Below are positions 41,612 to 51,424 of a DNA stretch of 64,000 bases, one piece after another. The stretch comes from Saccharothrix sp. NRRL B-16348. GTDB taxonomy: Bacteria; Actinomycetota; Actinomycetes; Mycobacteriales; Pseudonocardiaceae. The position numbers and the translations under genes were made by a program. The notes beneath the pieces were generated by a model. It searched no databases. It had not been told where the DNA came from and saw only the letters and a program-made list of their open reading frames with translations. The stretch lies in NCBI RefSeq assembly GCF_001280085.1, contig NZ_LGED01000269.1, positions 62,001-126,000 of the forward strand. Reading direction: 5' to 3'. Within the stretch, counting starts at the first letter, position 1, and every line of letters starts with the position of its first letter.

Positions 41612-42873
41612 GACGTCGGCCGGACGTGCCCCTCGCCCCAGACCACCCACTTCGACGAGGTCAGCTCGGTCAACCCCATCGGGCCGCGGGCGTGCAGCTT
41701 CTGGGTGGAGATGCCGATCTCCGCGCCCATGCCGAACTCGCCGCCGTCGGTGAACGCGGTGGACGCGTTGACCATGACCGCCGCCGCGTCGACCCGGGTG
41801 GTGAACCGGCGGGCCGCGTTGAGGTCGCTGGTCACGATGGCCTCGGTGTGGCCGGAGCCGTGCTCGGCGATGTGCCCGATGGCCTCGTCGAGCGAGTCCA
41901 CCACGCGGGCGGCGATGTCCAGCGACAGGTACTCGGTGTCCCAGTCCTCGTCGGTGGCGGCCTGCACCCTGGAGTCGCGGGCGAACCGCTCGTCGCCGTG
42001 GATGGTGACGTTCTGCGCGGTCAGGGCGTCGGTGACGCGGGGCACGAACTCGTCCGCGATCGAGGCGTGCACCAGCAGCGACTCGGCCGCGTTGCACACG
42101 CTCGTGCGGCGGGTCTTGGAGTTGAGCACGATGCGCAGCGCCATGTCGAGGTCGGCGCTCGCGTCCACGTACACGTGCACGTTGCCCACGCCGGTCTCGA
42201 TGGTGGGCACGGTGGCCTGCTGCACGACGGCGTTGATCAGTCCCGCGCCGCCGCGCGGGATCACCAGGTCGACGAGGCCGCGCGCGGTGATCAGGTGGGT
42301 GACCGAGGCGCGGTCGTGGCACGGCAGCAGCTGCACGGCGTCGGCGGGCAGGCCGGCGGTCTCCAGCGCGTCGCGCAGGATCGCGACCAGCGCGGTGTTC
42401 GAGTGCTCGGCGGTGGACGAGCCGCGCAGCAGGGCCGCGTTGCCGGACTTCAGCGCCAAGCCGGCCGCGTCCACGGTGACGTTCGGGCGGGCTTCGTACA
42501 CCATGCCGACCACGCCCATCGGGACGCGGACCTGCTTGAGCTCCAGGCCGTTCGGCAGGATCGAGCCGCGCAGCACCTCGCCGATCGGGTCCGCGAGGCC
42601 GGCCACCGTCTCCAGGCCCTGGGCCACGCCGTCGATGCGTGCCTCGGTGAGCGCGAGGCGGTCCAGCAGGCCCTGGTTGAGGCCCGCGGCGCGGCCGGCT
42701 TCGAGGTCCTTGGCGTTGGCCTCCAGCACCTCGGCGGCGCGCGTGCGCAGGGCGGCGGCCATCTCGTGCAGTGTGGCGTCCTTGCTCTCACGGGTGGCGA
42801 GGACGAGCTCGTTGGCGGCGACACGGGCGCGCCGGGCCGCGGCGTGCACCTGTTCGCGCAGGTCATCAGTCAC
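41608..42873 (-). CDS. proA: glutamate-5-semialdehyde dehydrogenase (gamma-glutamyl phosphate reductase)
   Basis: A 421-aa proline-synthesis enzyme reducing gamma-glutamyl phosphate with [43 protein letters not shown], catalytic Cys in [17 protein letters not shown], and the C-terminal [20 protein letters not shown] are all present. GTG 42873 starts [18 protein letters not shown]; the upstream frame extension is not protein-like. proB is 5 kb away, separated by recQ, GNAT, MFS, MarR and an unknown gene. Confidence 0.97.
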   Translation of the reverse strand: MTDDLREQVHAAARRARVAANELVLATRESKDATLHEMAAALRTRAAEVLEANAKDLEAGRAAGLNQGLLDRLALTEARIDGVAQGLETVAGLADPIGEVLRGSILPNGLELKQVRVPMGVVGMVYEARPNVTVDAAGLALKSGNAALLRGSSTAEHSNTALVAILRDALETAGLPADAVQLLPCHDRASVTHLITARGLVDLVIPRGGAGLINAVVQQATVPTIETGVGNVHVYVDASADLDMALRIVLNSKTRRTSVCNAAESLLVHASIADEFVPRVTDALTAQNVTIHGDERFARDSRVQAATDEDWDTEYLSLDIAARVVDSLDEAIGHIAEHGSGHTEAIVTSDLNAARRFTTRVDAAAVMVNASTAFTDGGEFGMGAEIGISTQKLHARGPMGLTELTSSKWVVWGEGHVRPTS

Positions 42874-43015
42874 GTCGTCAAGCCTACGGTCACCCGGTGG
42901 TGGCTGTCGCCGAGGTTCCCGAGGATCGGACGGGCGTGCACGATCAGGTGAAGCTGGGGTCCGGACCGTCGCACAGGTGTCCGTCCTGTCGGGGGCGTCT
43001 GCCACTGTGGGCGCC

Positions 43016-45094
43016 ATGGACGACAGCGCATTGCGGGAACTGGCCGAGGAACGGCTGAGGGCTCTGGCGGGCCCTCAGGCGGTCCTCCGTGACGACCAGT
43101 GGACGGCGATCCACGCGCTGGTGTCCGAACGGCGGCGGGCGCTGGTGGTGCAGCGCACGGGGTGGGGCAAGTCCGCCGTGTACTTCATCGCCACGGCGTT
43201 GCTGCGGTCCCTGGGCGAGGGGCCGACGGTGATCGTGTCGCCGTTGCTGGCGCTGATGCGCAACCAGGTCGACGCCGCCGCGCGGGCGGGCGTGCACGCG
43301 GCGACGATCAACTCGGCCAACACCGACCAGTGGCAGGACGTGCAGGACCGGGTGGCGTCCGGTGAGGTGGACGTCCTGCTGGTGTCGCCGGAGCGGCTGA
43401 ACAACCCCGACTTCCGGGACACGGTGCTGCCGTCGCTGACCGCGTCGGCGGGGCTGCTGGTGGTGGACGAGGCGCACTGCATCTCCGACTGGGGCCACGA
43501 CTTCCGGCCGGACTACCGGCGGCTGCGCACGTTGCTGACCGAACTGCCGGCGGGCGTGCCGGTGCTCGCCACCACGGCCACGGCCAACGACCGGGTGGTG
43601 CGGGACGTGGCCGACCAGTTGGGGCTGGGCTCGGGCACGGACACGTTGGTGCTGCGCGGGCCGTTGGACCGGGAGAGCCTGCGGCTGTCCGCGGTTCGGC
43701 TGCCCACCGCCGAGGCCAGGCTGGGGTGGCTGGCCGAGCGGCTGGAGCAGCTGCCCGGCTCGGGGATCATCTACACGCTCACGGTGGCGGCGGCGGACGA
43801 CGTGGCGGCGTTCCTGCGCGAACGCGGCTACGAGGTGACGGCATACTCGGGCCGCACCGACCCGGGCGAGCGCCAACGGGCCGAGGAGGACCTGCTGGCG
43901 AACCGGGTCAAGGCGCTGGTGGCGACGTCGGCGCTGGGCATGGGGTTCGACAAGCCGGACCTGGGGTTCGTGGTGCACTTGGGCGCGCCGCCCTCCCCCA
44001 TCGCCTACTACCAGCAGATCGGCCGTGCGGGCCGTGGGGTGGAGCGGGCCGAGGTGCTGTTGCTGCCCGGCCCGGAGGACAAGGACATCTGGGCGTACTT
44101 CGCGTCGCTGGCGTTCCCGCCGGAACACGTGGTGCGGCAGGTGCTCGACGTGCTGCCGGCGGACCGGGCGATGTCGACGGCGGCGCTGGAGCCGATGGTG
44201 GAGCTGTCGCGCACCCGGCTGGAAGTGGTGTTGAAGGTGCTCGACGTGGACGGCGCCGTGCGGCGGGTGCGCGGCGGGTGGGTGTCGACGGGGCAGCCGT
44301 GGTCCTACGACGCCGAGCGGTACGAGCGGATCGAGGCGGCGCGGCAGGTGGAGCGGCAGGCGGTGCTGGACTACCTGGCCACCGACGGCTGCCGCATGGA
44401 GTTCCTGTTGCGGCAGTTGGACGACCCGCACGCGGCGCCGTGCGGGCGGTGCGACAACTGCACGGGGCAGCGGCCGTCGGCGGAGGTGTCGGACGCGGCG
44501 GCGTCGGCGGCGCGGGAACGGCTGCTGCGGCCCGGCGTCGAGGTGGAGCCGCGCAAGATGTGGCCCACCGGGATGGCGGCGGCCGGGGTGTCGCTGTCCG
44601 GGAAGATCCCGCCGGGCGAGATCGCGGCGACGGGGCGGGCGTTGGGGCGGTTGACCGACATCGGCTGGGGCAACCGGTTGCGGTCGCTGTTCGCCGCGGC
44701 CGACCAGGAGATCCCCGAGGACGTGTTCGCCGCGTGCGTGAAGGTGTTGTCCGCGTGGAGCTGGGCGGAGCGGCCGGTGGGCGTGGTGACGGTCGGGTCG
44801 CGGACCAGGCCCGCGCTCGTGGGCAGCTTCGGGCAGCGGATCTCGGCGGTCGGGCGGCTGCCGCTGCTCGGGCAGGTGTGGCTGGGCGAGGCGGCGCGCC
44901 GGGCCAACAGCGCGCAGCGGTTGGCGGGGCTGGTGCGCGAAACCGACGTGCCCGATCTGTCCGGTGTGGACGGTCCGGTCCTGCTGGTGGACGACCAGGT
45001 GGACACCGGGTGGACGATGACGGTCGCCGCGCGGCTGCTGCGCCGGGCGGGTGCGACGGCGGTGCTGCCGTTCGCGTTGGCCGTGACGGCGTGA
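43016..45094 (+). CDS. RecQ-family ATP-dependent DNA helicase with C-terminal phosphoribosyltransferase-like domain
   Basis: A 692-aa superfamily 2 helicase: Walker [21 protein letters not shown] (G51-K52-S53), DEAH box 151-154 in [20 protein letters not shown], motif [13 protein letters not shown] and [11 protein letters not shown], and the RecQ zinc-binding cysteines ([11 protein letters not shown] ... [11 protein letters not shown]). No HRDC domain is evident. The last 40 residues instead read [23 protein letters not shown]..., the PRPP-loop motif of type I phosphoribosyltransferases, as in ComF-type proteins. ATG 43016 is the domain start; the frame upstream is proA antisense. Confidence 0.93.
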   Translation: MDDSALRELAEERLRALAGPQAVLRDDQWTAIHALVSERRRALVVQRTGWGKSAVYFIATALLRSLGEGPTVIVSPLLALMRNQVDAAARAGVHAATINSANTDQWQDVQDRVASGEVDVLLVSPERLNNPDFRDTVLPSLTASAGLLVVDEAHCISDWGHDFRPDYRRLRTLLTELPAGVPVLATTATANDRVVRDVADQLGLGSGTDTLVLRGPLDRESLRLSAVRLPTAEARLGWLAERLEQLPGSGIIYTLTVAAADDVAAFLRERGYEVTAYSGRTDPGERQRAEEDLLANRVKALVATSALGMGFDKPDLGFVVHLGAPPSPIAYYQQIGRAGRGVERAEVLLLPGPEDKDIWAYFASLAFPPEHVVRQVLDVLPADRAMSTAALEPMVELSRTRLEVVLKVLDVDGAVRRVRGGWVSTGQPWSYDAERYERIEAARQVERQAVLDYLATDGCRMEFLLRQLDDPHAAPCGRCDNCTGQRPSAEVSDAAASAARERLLRPGVEVEPRKMWPTGMAAAGVSLSGKIPPGEIAATGRALGRLTDIGWGNRLRSLFAAADQEIPEDVFAACVKVLSAWSWAERPVGVVTVGSRTRPALVGSFGQRISAVGRLPLLGQVWLGEAARRANSAQRLAGLVRETDVPDLSGVDGPVLLVDDQVDTGWTMTVAARLLRRAGATAVLPFALAVTA

Positions 45095-45116
45095 CGAGGG
45101 GGGTGAGGGAGACGGA

Positions 45117-45662
45117 GTGAGATTGACGACGGAACGGTTGGTGTTGCGGCCTTTCACGGCCGCCGACGCGCCGGCGTTCGCCGAGTACCGGTCGGACCCG
45201 GACGTGGCCAGGTACCAGGGTTGGGAGGCGCCGTTCTCCTTGGCGCAGGCCGAGGAGTTCGTGCGGGAGGTCGCCGTGGCAGACCCGACCGCACCGGGCT
45301 GGTACCAGTTCGCGGTCGAGGCGGGCGGGGTGCTCGTCGGGGACGTCGGGGTGGGTCTGCACGAGAACCGGATGCAGGCCGACATCGGGTACACGCTGGC
45401 GACGGCCCACCAGGGGCGCGGGTACGCGGCCGAGGCCGTGGGACGGGTGTTGGCGTACCTGTTCGAGGTGCGCGGGCTGCACCGGGTGGCAGCCGAGTGC
45501 GACGCCCGCAACGTGAGGTCGGCGCGGTTGCTGGCCAGGCTCGGGTTCCGGCAGGAGGGGCACCGGGTGTCGGCCACGTGGGCGAAAGGAGAGTGGACGG
45601 ACGACCTGCTGTTCGGCCTGCTGGCCACCGAGTGGCGCGCGGCGGTCGACTCGCGGGGGTGA
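45117..45662 (+). CDS. GNAT family acetyltransferase, RimJ/RimL-like
   Basis: A 181-aa acetyltransferase of the RimJ/RimL type: RLTTERLVLRPFTAADAPAF at the N-terminus, acetyl-CoA loop ATAHQGRGYAAEAVGRVLAY (Q-x-x-G-x-G/A), and ECDARNVRSARLLARLGFRQ. It would acetylate a protein N-terminus or a small amine. GTG 45117 follows GAGGGAGACGGA, 22 bp after recQ, so the two may be co-transcribed. Confidence 0.92.
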   Translation: MRLTTERLVLRPFTAADAPAFAEYRSDPDVARYQGWEAPFSLAQAEEFVREVAVADPTAPGWYQFAVEAGGVLVGDVGVGLHENRMQADIGYTLATAHQGRGYAAEAVGRVLAYLFEVRGLHRVAAECDARNVRSARLLARLGFRQEGHRVSATWAKGEWTDDLLFGLLATEWRAAVDSRG

Positions 45663-45723
45663 GCACGACGGGGTTCGGTGAAGGATCTACCGACTTCAGC
45701 GGCTTTGTGGTTGTGTCCAACCC

Positions 45724-46995
45724 ATGGCTGCCCTGGAGATCGAGCCCCAGCACCGCCTGCCCATCCGCAAGCTCGTCGCGGCGAGCATCGGAAACGCCAT
45801 CGAGTGGTACGACTGGACGATCTACGCGACGTTCTCGATCTACTTCGCCACTCAGATCTTCCCCAAGGACAACCCGCGGCTCGCGCTGATCAACACGCTC
45901 GCGGCGTACGCGATCGCGTTCTTCTTCCGGCCGTTGGGCGGCTATCTGCTCGGACGGTTCGCCGACCTGCGCGGGCGGCGGACGGCGATGCTGCTGACCA
46001 TCGTCCTGATGGCCGGCGGTTCGGTCGCGATCGGCCTGCTGCCGACCTACGCCCAGGTGGGGTGGCTGGCGCCCGTCCTGTTGCTGTTGGCCCGCGTCGC
46101 GCAGGGGCTGTCGCTGGGCGGTGAGGTCTCCAACGCCTCGGCGTACCTGGCGGAGATCGCGCCGCCGCGCCGGAGGGGGCGGTACTCGGCGTTCTTCTAC
46201 ATCTCCACCGGCACCGCCGTGCTGGTGGCGTCGCTGCTCGGGTACGCGCTGTCCCGCTCGCTCGACGCCGCCCAGTTGGCGTCGTACGGCTTGCGCATCC
46301 CGTTCCTGGTCGGCGGGGTGCTGGGGCTGGTGGGCCTGTGGCTGCGGCGCAGCCTGGAGGAGACCGAGCAGTTCGAGCACAACAAGGCCAAGGCGCGGGA
46401 GCTCAAGCACCCGCTGCTGATGACGCTGCGCGAGCACCCGAAGGCGGTCGCGCGGCTCGTGGGCTTCACCATGCTGTCGACGCTGTGCTACTACACGTTC
46501 TTCAGCGCGCTGACGCCGTTCGCGGTGGCCAAGCGGGGCGCGGACGCGGGGGACGTGTTCCTCGCCCTGTCGATCGCGACGGCCCTGTTCATCGTCCTGC
46601 AGTACCCCATGGGCGCGCTGTCGGACCGCGTCGGCCGCAAGCCGCAACTGCTGGCGTGGTCGGCCGCGACGGCGGTGCTGGTCGTGCCGCTGTCGACGTT
46701 GATCGGGCCGGGCGTGGGCAACCTGCTGCTGGTGTTCTGCGTCGGCCTCGGCCTCTACACGGCCATGACGTCGATCGCGCCCGCCGTGATGAGCGAGCTG
46801 TTCCCGACCGAGCTGCGCGCCCTGGGCATCGGCTCCTGGTACAACCTGACCGTGGCGTTGTTCGGCGGCACCGCGCCGCTGGTCATCCAGTGGCTGCCGG
46901 GCAGCACGTTCTTCTTCTACGTCGCGGCCGGCGCGGCCATCGCGTTCGTCGTGATCCTCACGATGCCCGAGACGAAGGGCGAAACCCTGCGATAA
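45724..46995 (+). CDS. MFS transporter, metabolite:H+ symporter (MHS) type
   Basis: A 423-aa transporter with 12 helices. The MHS signature ASIGNAIEWYDWTIYATFSI, the loop GRFADLRGRRTAMLLT, LLARVAQGLSLGGEVSNASA and IAPPRRRGRYSAFFYIS place it with alpha-ketoglutarate/proline/shikimate-type symporters. The substrate is likely a carboxylate. ATG 45724 lacks an obvious Shine-Dalgarno. It ends convergent with a MarR gene (9-bp gap). Confidence 0.92.
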   Translation: MAALEIEPQHRLPIRKLVAASIGNAIEWYDWTIYATFSIYFATQIFPKDNPRLALINTLAAYAIAFFFRPLGGYLLGRFADLRGRRTAMLLTIVLMAGGSVAIGLLPTYAQVGWLAPVLLLLARVAQGLSLGGEVSNASAYLAEIAPPRRRGRYSAFFYISTGTAVLVASLLGYALSRSLDAAQLASYGLRIPFLVGGVLGLVGLWLRRSLEETEQFEHNKAKARELKHPLLMTLREHPKAVARLVGFTMLSTLCYYTFFSALTPFAVAKRGADAGDVFLALSIATALFIVLQYPMGALSDRVGRKPQLLAWSAATAVLVVPLSTLIGPGVGNLLLVFCVGLGLYTAMTSIAPAVMSELFPTELRALGIGSWYNLTVALFGGTAPLVIQWLPGSTFFFYVAAGAAIAFVVILTMPETKGETLR

Positions 46996-47004
46996 CGCCG
47001 CGGC

Positions 47005-47469
47005 TCAGGAGGTCGCGGTCAACCGGGTCAACGGCTCGCCGGACAGGTCGCGCAAGGCCTCCAGCATCGTGGCACGCCGGGCCGCGGGCAGCTCGGCCAG
47101 GAAGTCGTCCTCCATGCGCCGGATCGCGGCACGGGCGGCGCGCAACCGTTTGCGCCCCTCCGCGGTCGGCTCGATGATCCGTGCCCGCCGGTCGTCCGGG
47201 TCGGGTCGCCGGGAGACCAGCCCTTCCGCCTCCAGGCCGTCGATGATGCCGACCATCTTGGTCTTGTCCACGTCGACTGCCCTGGCCAGCGCCAACTGGG
47301 TCGGTGCGGGGCCGTGGGACAGCTCGGTGAGCACCACGTAGGCCCACATGCCCAGCCCGTGCCGCTCCAGCAGCGGCAGTTCCGCGGCGACGAGCGCCTT
47401 GGTCAGCCGGTGCAGCAGCGCGGCGAGGTCCTGCCGCTCCTCCTCGACCATGCCCGTGATGGTAGTCAC
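47005..47469 (-). CDS. MarR-family transcriptional regulator
   Basis: A 154-aa MarR protein: HGPAPTQLALARAVDVDKTK at the recognition helix and LVSRRPDPDDRRARIIEPTA at the wing. Divergent from the small gene at 47535, with an inverted repeat in the short shared promoter region (47476-47510). GTG 47469 is given; ATG 47451 (six residues shorter) is possible. Probably autoregulatory and controlling the divergent gene; no ligand is evident. Confidence 0.9.
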   Translation of the reverse strand: MTTITGMVEEERQDLAALLHRLTKALVAAELPLLERHGLGMWAYVVLTELSHGPAPTQLALARAVDVDKTKMVGIIDGLEAEGLVSRRPDPDDRRARIIEPTAEGRKRLRAARAAIRRMEDDFLAELPAARRATMLEALRDLSGEPLTRLTATS

Positions 47470-47475
47470 CGCAAA

Positions 47476-47510
47476 TCGTCTCAGTTTCCAACTATCTTGA
47501 GTTGAGACGA
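47476..47510. promoter_or_regulatory. inverted repeats in the divergent marR promoter
   Basis: TCGTCTCA (47476-47483) and TGAGACGA (47503-47510) form an 8-bp inverted repeat around an inner dyad AACT-N6-AGTT (AACTATCTTGAGTT). The span covers the only space between the MarR start and the divergent gene start. A MarR operator is likely. Confidence 0.65.
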
Positions 47511-47534
47511 ATTGTCGGACACCGCGGAGTGGAC

Positions 47535-47921
47535 GTGCTCAGGAGCAAGTGGATCACCGGCCCGGACGCGGACTTCGCGGGACCGGTGCTGGTCAGCGTC
47601 ACGGAGTTCACCCTCGACGGTCTCCGGCGGACACCCGGCGCCTACCGGGCGGGCTTCGCGCTCAGCCGCGAGTGGCCGCGGTTGAACGGCGCGGTCGGCT
47701 TGTGGCTGTGGGCCGAACCGCTGCGCAAGCGGCTGGGCTCGGTGTCGATGTGGCGCGACCACGCGGGCCTGCGCGGCTTCGTCGGCCTGCCCGCGCACGT
47801 GGCGATCATGCGGAAGTACCGGGATCTCGGGACGACCCGCGCCACCACGTGGCACACCGAGGATGTCGACCCGCACCTCATCTGGCACGCGGCGGAACGG
47901 TGGCTGCGCGACCGAGCCTGA
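47535..47921 (+). CDS. hypothetical protein, MarR-divergent
   Basis: A 128-aa protein with WITGPDADFAGPVLVSVTEF, GAYRAGFALSREWPRLNGAV and GFVGLPAHVAIMRKYRDLGT. The strand-helix alternation and size suggest a dimeric alpha-beta barrel of the antibiotic-biosynthesis-monooxygenase or DUF3291 kind, but I cannot confirm a family. GTG 47535 has GGAG 5 nt upstream; earlier in-frame starts lack a ribosome-binding site. Divergent from MarR; convergent with proB (3-bp gap). Confidence 0.72.
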   Translation: MLRSKWITGPDADFAGPVLVSVTEFTLDGLRRTPGAYRAGFALSREWPRLNGAVGLWLWAEPLRKRLGSVSMWRDHAGLRGFVGLPAHVAIMRKYRDLGTTRATTWHTEDVDPHLIWHAAERWLRDRA

Positions 47922-47924
47922 AAC

Positions 47925-49055
47925 TCAGGCGCGCAACGGCACCAGGTCGTCGGCGTGCACGACCTCTCGGCGCTGCTCGGCCGGGAGCTCGCCGGTCTTG
48001 CGGCCGATCAGGGCGGGCAGCTCGGCGGCGTCGAACCCGACCACGCCACGGGCCACCACGTGCCCGGACAGGTCGACCAGCTCGACCACGTCACCGGCCT
48101 CGAACGCGCCTTCCACCCCGGTGATGCCCGCCGCCAGCAGCGAACGCCTGCGGCCGACGACCGCGGCCACGGCGCCGTCGTCCAGCACCAGCCTGCCGGT
48201 CGCGTCGGCCGCGTGCCCGAGCCAGAAGCGACGCGCGGACAGCCTCGGGCCGGTCACCGCGAACGCCGTGCCGACGTCCGCCGTGCTCAACGCCCGCGAC
48301 GCGTCCGCCGCGCCCGCCAGCAGCACGGGGATGCCCGCCGACGCCGCCAGCCTGGCCGCGGCCAGCTTCGACGCCATGCCGCCCGTGCCCAGCCCCGACG
48401 CACCGACCGAACCGGCCCGCACACCGTCCACATCGGACGCGCCGGCCACCTCGGTGACGCGTTGCGCGCCCGGCTGCCGGGGATCGCCGTCGTAGAGCGC
48501 GTCGACGTCGGAGAGCAGGAACAACGCGTCCGCACCGACCAGGTGCGCCACCAGCGCGGCCAACCGGTCGTTGTCGCCGAACCGGATCTCCTCGGTGGCC
48601 ACCGTGTCGTTCTCGTTCACCACCGGCACCGCGCCCAACGCCAACAGCCGCGAGAACGTGCGCTGCGCGTTGCGGTAGTGCGACCGCCGCACGACGTCGT
48701 CCGCGGTCAGCAGCACCTGCCCCACGGTCAGCGAGAACCGCCCGAACGAGTTCGCGTACGCGTGCGCCAACGCCAACTGGCCGACGCTCGCCGCCGCCTG
48801 CTGCGTGGCCAGGTCACGGGGCCGCCGCGTCACGCCCAGCGGCGCGAGACCGGCCGCGATCGCGCCCGACGACACCAGCACCACCTGGCTGCCCGCCGCA
48901 CACCGTGCCGCGACCGCGTCCACCAGGCCGTCCAGCCGCGACCGGTCCAGCCCGCCCGCGGCGGTGGTCAACGACGACGACCCGACCTTCACCACGACCC
49001 GGGACGCCGCGGACACCGCCTGTCGGGCCTGCGACGCCGCCACCGAACCGATCAC
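47925..49055 (-). CDS. proB: glutamate 5-kinase
   Basis: A 376-aa first enzyme of proline synthesis. The amino-acid-kinase domain has [58 protein letters not shown] and [19 protein letters not shown]; a C-terminal PUA domain begins near residue 280 ([20 protein letters not shown]). GTG 49055 overlaps the obg stop by 4 bp, so obg and proB are translationally coupled, as in M. tuberculosis (obg-proB). Confidence 0.97.
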   Translation of the reverse strand: MIGSVAASQARQAVSAASRVVVKVGSSSLTTAAGGLDRSRLDGLVDAVAARCAAGSQVVLVSSGAIAAGLAPLGVTRRPRDLATQQAAASVGQLALAHAYANSFGRFSLTVGQVLLTADDVVRRSHYRNAQRTFSRLLALGAVPVVNENDTVATEEIRFGDNDRLAALVAHLVGADALFLLSDVDALYDGDPRQPGAQRVTEVAGASDVDGVRAGSVGASGLGTGGMASKLAAARLAASAGIPVLLAGAADASRALSTADVGTAFAVTGPRLSARRFWLGHAADATGRLVLDDGAVAAVVGRRRSLLAAGITGVEGAFEAGDVVELVDLSGHVVARGVVGFDAAELPALIGRKTGELPAEQRREVVHADDLVPLRA

Positions 49056-50509
49056 TCGTCGTCGTCCTCTTCGAACTCGTCGTACTCGCCGGGGATGCGA
49101 CGGGCCTTCTTCGCCGCCAACCGGTCGGACGCGCCGACGCGGTTGCTAACCTCCAGCCGCGCGTCCGTGCCGCGACCGCTCATGGTCATCGCGATGCCCG
49201 AGGGCGTCGTCGGCTCCCAGTCGAACACCAGGTCGCCGATGGTGACCTGGCAGCCCGGCTCGGCGCCCATCTTGACCAGCGCGTCCTCGACACCGAGGCG
49301 CGCGAGCCGGTCGGCGAGGTAGCCGACGGCCTCGTCGTTGTTGAAGTCGGTCTGCCGGATCCACCGCTCGGGCCGCTCGCCGCGCACGATGAAGCCGCCC
49401 TCGCTCAGCGGGTCCTCCACCACGGTGAAGCCCTGGTCGTCCACGGCCTTGGGCCGCAGCACGATCCGGGTCGACTCCTGCTTCGGCTTCGCCGCCCGGT
49501 ACTCCTCCACCACGCGCGCCAACGCGAACGTCAGCTCGCGCAGGCCCTCGCGGCTGGCGGTGGACACCTCGAACACCGGCAGGCCGCGTGCCTCGATGTC
49601 CGGGCGCACCAGCTCGGCCAGGTCACGCGCCTCGGGGACGTCGATCTTGTTCAGGACCACGACGCGCGGGCGTTCGGCCAGGTCGTCGGCCAGGGAGGGG
49701 GTGTACTTCGCCAGCTCCTCCTCCAGCGCGTCGATGTCCGACAGCGGGTCGCGGTCCGGCTCGTACGTCGCGCAGTCCACGACGTGCACCAGCACCGCGC
49801 AGCGCTCGATGTGCCGCAGGAAGTCCAGGCCGAGACCCTTGCCCTCGGACGCGCCGGGGATCAGGCCGGGCACGTCCGCCATGGTGAAGATGGTCTCGCC
49901 GCCGGTGATCACCCCCAGGTTCGGCACCAGCGTGGTGAACGGGTAGTCGGCGATCTTCGGCTTGGCCGCGGACAGCACCGAGATCAGCGACGACTTGCCC
50001 GCCGACGGGAAGCCGAGCAGGCCGACGTCCGCGACGGACTTCAGCTCCAGCACGAGGTCGTGCTGCTCCCCCGGTTCACCCAGCAGGGCGAAACCGGGGG
50101 CCTTGCGGGCCTTGGACGCCAGCGAGGCGTTGCCGAGGCCGCCGCGGCCGCCCTGGGCCGCGATCAGCCGGGTGCCCTCGCCGACGAGGTCCGCGACCAC
50201 CTCGCCCTCGGGCGTCATGACGACCGTGCCGTCGGGCACGCGCAGTTCGAGGTCCGCGCCGTGCGCGCCGTCGCGGTTGCCGCCCTGGCCGCCCTTGCCG
50301 CTGCCGGCGGCGGCGTTGGGGCGGAAGTGGAAGTCGAGCAGCGTGTGGACCTGCGAGTCCACGACCAGCACGACGTCGCCGCCCTTGCCGCCGTTGCCGC
50401 CGTCGGGGCCACCGAGCGGCTTGAACTTCTCGCGGTGCACGGACGCGACCCCGTTGCCCCCGTCACCTGCGGCGACGTGGATGACGACCCGGTCGACGAA
50501 GCGGGACAC
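49052..50509 (-). CDS. obgE: GTPase ObgE/CgtA
   Basis: A 485-aa Obg GTPase: N-terminal glycine-rich Obg fold (about 1-159; [20 protein letters not shown]), G domain with Walker [21 protein letters not shown], switch [26 protein letters not shown], and an OCT domain ending in an acidic tail. It works in 50S assembly and stringent signalling. GTG 50509 is behind AGGAAGTCCCC. Separated from rpmA by a strong hairpin. Confidence 0.97.
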   Translation of the reverse strand: MSRFVDRVVIHVAAGDGGNGVASVHREKFKPLGGPDGGNGGKGGDVVLVVDSQVHTLLDFHFRPNAAAGSGKGGQGGNRDGAHGADLELRVPDGTVVMTPEGEVVADLVGEGTRLIAAQGGRGGLGNASLASKARKAPGFALLGEPGEQHDLVLELKSVADVGLLGFPSAGKSSLISVLSAAKPKIADYPFTTLVPNLGVITGGETIFTMADVPGLIPGASEGKGLGLDFLRHIERCAVLVHVVDCATYEPDRDPLSDIDALEEELAKYTPSLADDLAERPRVVVLNKIDVPEARDLAELVRPDIEARGLPVFEVSTASREGLRELTFALARVVEEYRAAKPKQESTRIVLRPKAVDDQGFTVVEDPLSEGGFIVRGERPERWIRQTDFNNDEAVGYLADRLARLGVEDALVKMGAEPGCQVTIGDLVFDWEPTTPSGIAMTMSGRGTDARLEVSNRVGASDRLAAKKARRIPGEYDEFEEDDDE

Positions 50510-50534
50510 GGGGACTTCCTTTCCTAAAGAAGCA

Positions 50535-50575
50535 ACGAGGGGCGGGAGCCGGAATGCACCGGTCCCGCCCCTCGT
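50535..50575 (-). terminator. long hairpin between rpmA and obgE
   Basis: ACGAGGGGCGGGA (50535-50547) pairs perfectly with TCCCGCCCCTCGT (50563-50575), and the inner CCGG/CCGG extends the stem past one bulged G. On the minus strand it is followed by TGCTTCTTT. Acts as a terminator or attenuator separating the ribosomal-protein genes from obg. Confidence 0.78.
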
Positions 50576-50605
50576 CGGAGGTCGTTCCGTCGTCGCCCGA
50601 GGCGC

Positions 50606-50869
50606 TTAAGCAGCAGCCTCGACCGGGACGATGTTCACGGTCTTGCGACCGCGCTTGGTGCCGAACTCGACCGCACCGGGAGTCAACGCGAACAGCGTGT
50701 CGTCCTTGCCGCGACCGACGTTGACACCGGGGTGGAACTTGGTGCCGCGCTGGCGGATCAGGATCTCACCGGCCTTGACGACCTGACCGCCGAACCGCTT
50801 GACGCCGAGGTACTGGGCGTTGGAGTCACGGCCGTTGCGGGAGCTGGAGGCGCCCTTCTTGTGTGCCAT
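50606..50869 (-). CDS. rpmA: 50S ribosomal protein L27
   Basis: An 87-aa L27: [40 protein letters not shown] then [20 protein letters not shown] is the full family signature. The N-terminus is the mature-like MAHKKG form, which reaches the peptidyl-transferase centre. Directly after rplU (14-bp gap). Confidence 0.98.
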   Translation of the reverse strand: MAHKKGASSSRNGRDSNAQYLGVKRFGGQVVKAGEILIRQRGTKFHPGVNVGRGKDDTLFALTPGAVEFGTKRGRKTVNIVPVEAAA

Positions 50870-50883
50870 GGCTAGTCAGATCC

Positions 50884-51198
50884 TCACTTACCGGTGATGC
50901 CGGTGACCTCGACGCGGGTCAACTTCTGGCGGTGACCCTGGCGCTTGTGGTAGCCGGTCTTGTTCTTGAACTTGTGGATGCGGATCTTGGGGCCCTTGGT
51001 CTGCTCGACGACCTTGCCGGTCACCGAGAACTTCGCCAGGGCGTCCGCCGCGGAGGTGACGTCATCGCCGTCCACAACGAGGAGCGGCGCCGCGAAGGTG
51101 ATCTCGGTGTCCGGCTCGCCTTCGAGCTTCTCGACCTCGATGACGTCGCCGACAGCCACCTTGTACTGCTTGCCGCCGGTCTTGACGATCGCGTACAT
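50884..51198 (-). CDS. rplU: 50S ribosomal protein L21
   Basis: A 104-aa L21: [20 protein letters not shown] and [20 protein letters not shown], ending in GITGK. The ATG is conserved. GGAG lies 13 nt upstream, a rather long spacing. First gene of the rplU-rpmA operon; the 226-bp region upstream (51199-51424) contains the rne terminator and presumably the promoter, which I could not place with confidence. Confidence 0.98.
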   Translation of the reverse strand: MYAIVKTGGKQYKVAVGDVIEVEKLEGEPDTEITFAAPLLVVDGDDVTSAADALAKFSVTGKVVEQTKGPKIRIHKFKNKTGYHKRQGHRQKLTRVEVTGITGK

Positions 51199-51369
51199 CG
51201 GGACGGAAGTCTCCTGCTACTCGACGGGACGGGATCGCGCGCGCCTCGGCCGCACTGAGAACGAGCGAGCTGGGCTTCACGCGACAGGGCCCACCGGACG
51301 GCGGGCCGTGCATCAGGTTACGTGGCGGTGGACGGCGTGGTCAAACCGGGGTCGGCGAACCGGTCCTGA

Positions 51370-51416
51370 CACGCCGGAACCGCTGCTCAGACGGGCTGGG
51401 CAGCGGTTCCGGCGTG
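51370..51416 (-). terminator. terminator after rne
   Basis: CACGCCGGAACCGCTGC (51370-51386), 13-nt loop, GCAGCGGTTCCGGCGTG (51400-51416): a perfect 17-bp stem, the longest in the window, 8 bp beyond the rne stop on the minus strand. Confidence 0.85.
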
Positions 51417-51424
51417 GCGGTGGA

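Noticed and set aside
42944..45628. An 894-codon minus-strand frame opposite recQ and GNAT
   Set aside because: Composition is Arg/Pro/His/Gln shadow; recQ on the plus strand carries all helicase motifs.
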